Source: Campylobacteraceae bacterium
GTDB taxonomy: Bacteria; Campylobacterota; Campylobacteria; Campylobacterales; Campylobacteraceae
DNA length: 6,047 bases
Reading direction: 5' to 3'
NCBI GenBank assembly: GCA_031276365.1
Contig: JAISNG010000186.1
Span: forward strand, 1-6,047
The notes beneath the pieces were generated by a model. That model saw only the letters and a list, made by a program, of their open reading frames with translations, made no database searches and was not told the origin of the DNA. This document shows positions 6,033 through 6,047 of the stretch, in pieces. The position numbers and the translations under genes were made by a program. The stretch's first letter is position 1. Every line of letters starts with the position of its first letter.

Positions 6033-6047
6033 GTACCTAAAAAGAAT

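Larger units (their letters stand above)
5514..6047. other. Gene-poor right end with degenerate dispersed repeats
   Basis: I see no credible gene in these 534 bases on either strand. The first 80 bases hold only a trivial AT stem (GTTTT-CAGT-AAAAC, 5547-5560). From 5595 on, the sequence is a patchwork of worn copies of a CGTCATTCCCGC...GCGGGAATCC repeat, described separately. Open frames here, such as one that reads SLRHSCAGGNP, are translations of the repeat. Confidence 0.6.

Noticed and set aside
5843..6040. Open frame of 65 codons on the plus strand with several cysteines
   Set aside because: It runs through the repeat copies. The phrase SLRHSCAGGNP is the direct translation of the repeat, it lacks a ribosome binding site, and the cysteines form no motif.
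1..6047. CRISPR arrays, tRNA or rRNA genes, riboswitches, transposase genes
   Set aside because: Looked for on both strands and not seen. The only repeats are the degenerate dispersed ones at the right end.

Overview
The window looks like chromosome from a member of the Campylobacterota (epsilon-proteobacteria), close to Sulfurimonas, Sulfurovum or Helicobacter relatives. Three things suggest this: the style of the alanyl-tRNA synthetase (an N-terminus close to MDVREEF...FFESKGH), an alaS-maf gene pair that I recall from Helicobacter pylori and Campylobacter jejuni, and promoters with a good -10 box in very T-rich surroundings. The phylum rests on recall of sequence style, not on a search.

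Left part (1-2713, minus strand): the first 19 codons of maf run off the left edge. A complete alaS of 853 residues lies directly upstream of it. This is conserved housekeeping sequence. A 140-bp divergent promoter region (2714-2853) separates alaS from the genes on the plus strand.

Middle (2854-4676, plus strand): a flavodoxin-fold NAD(P)H oxidoreductase of 193 residues is followed, behind its own promoter, by a 390-residue cytosolic leucine-rich-repeat protein with about 12 repeats of the 23-residue bacterial type. Nothing in the sequence ties these two genes to one pathway.

Right part (4677-6047): after an AT-rich gap with inverted repeats comes a compact, tightly coupled set of three very small genes. 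The first is a 75-residue protein with a clear twin-arginine (Tat) signal. The second is a 56-residue protein overlapping it by ATGA. The third is an 80-residue cysteine-rich protein carrying a CX2CX2CX3CP ferredoxin-type motif, but its frame is broken by one extra base in a CCCC run. Each has its own ribosome binding site. I do not recognise the families. The set may be a small exported redox unit or the remains of a larger gene, and it is the most interesting part of the window. The last 450 bases carry several worn copies of a dispersed CGTCATTCCCGC...GCGGGAATCC repeat and no convincing gene, which marks this end as accessory or decaying sequence.
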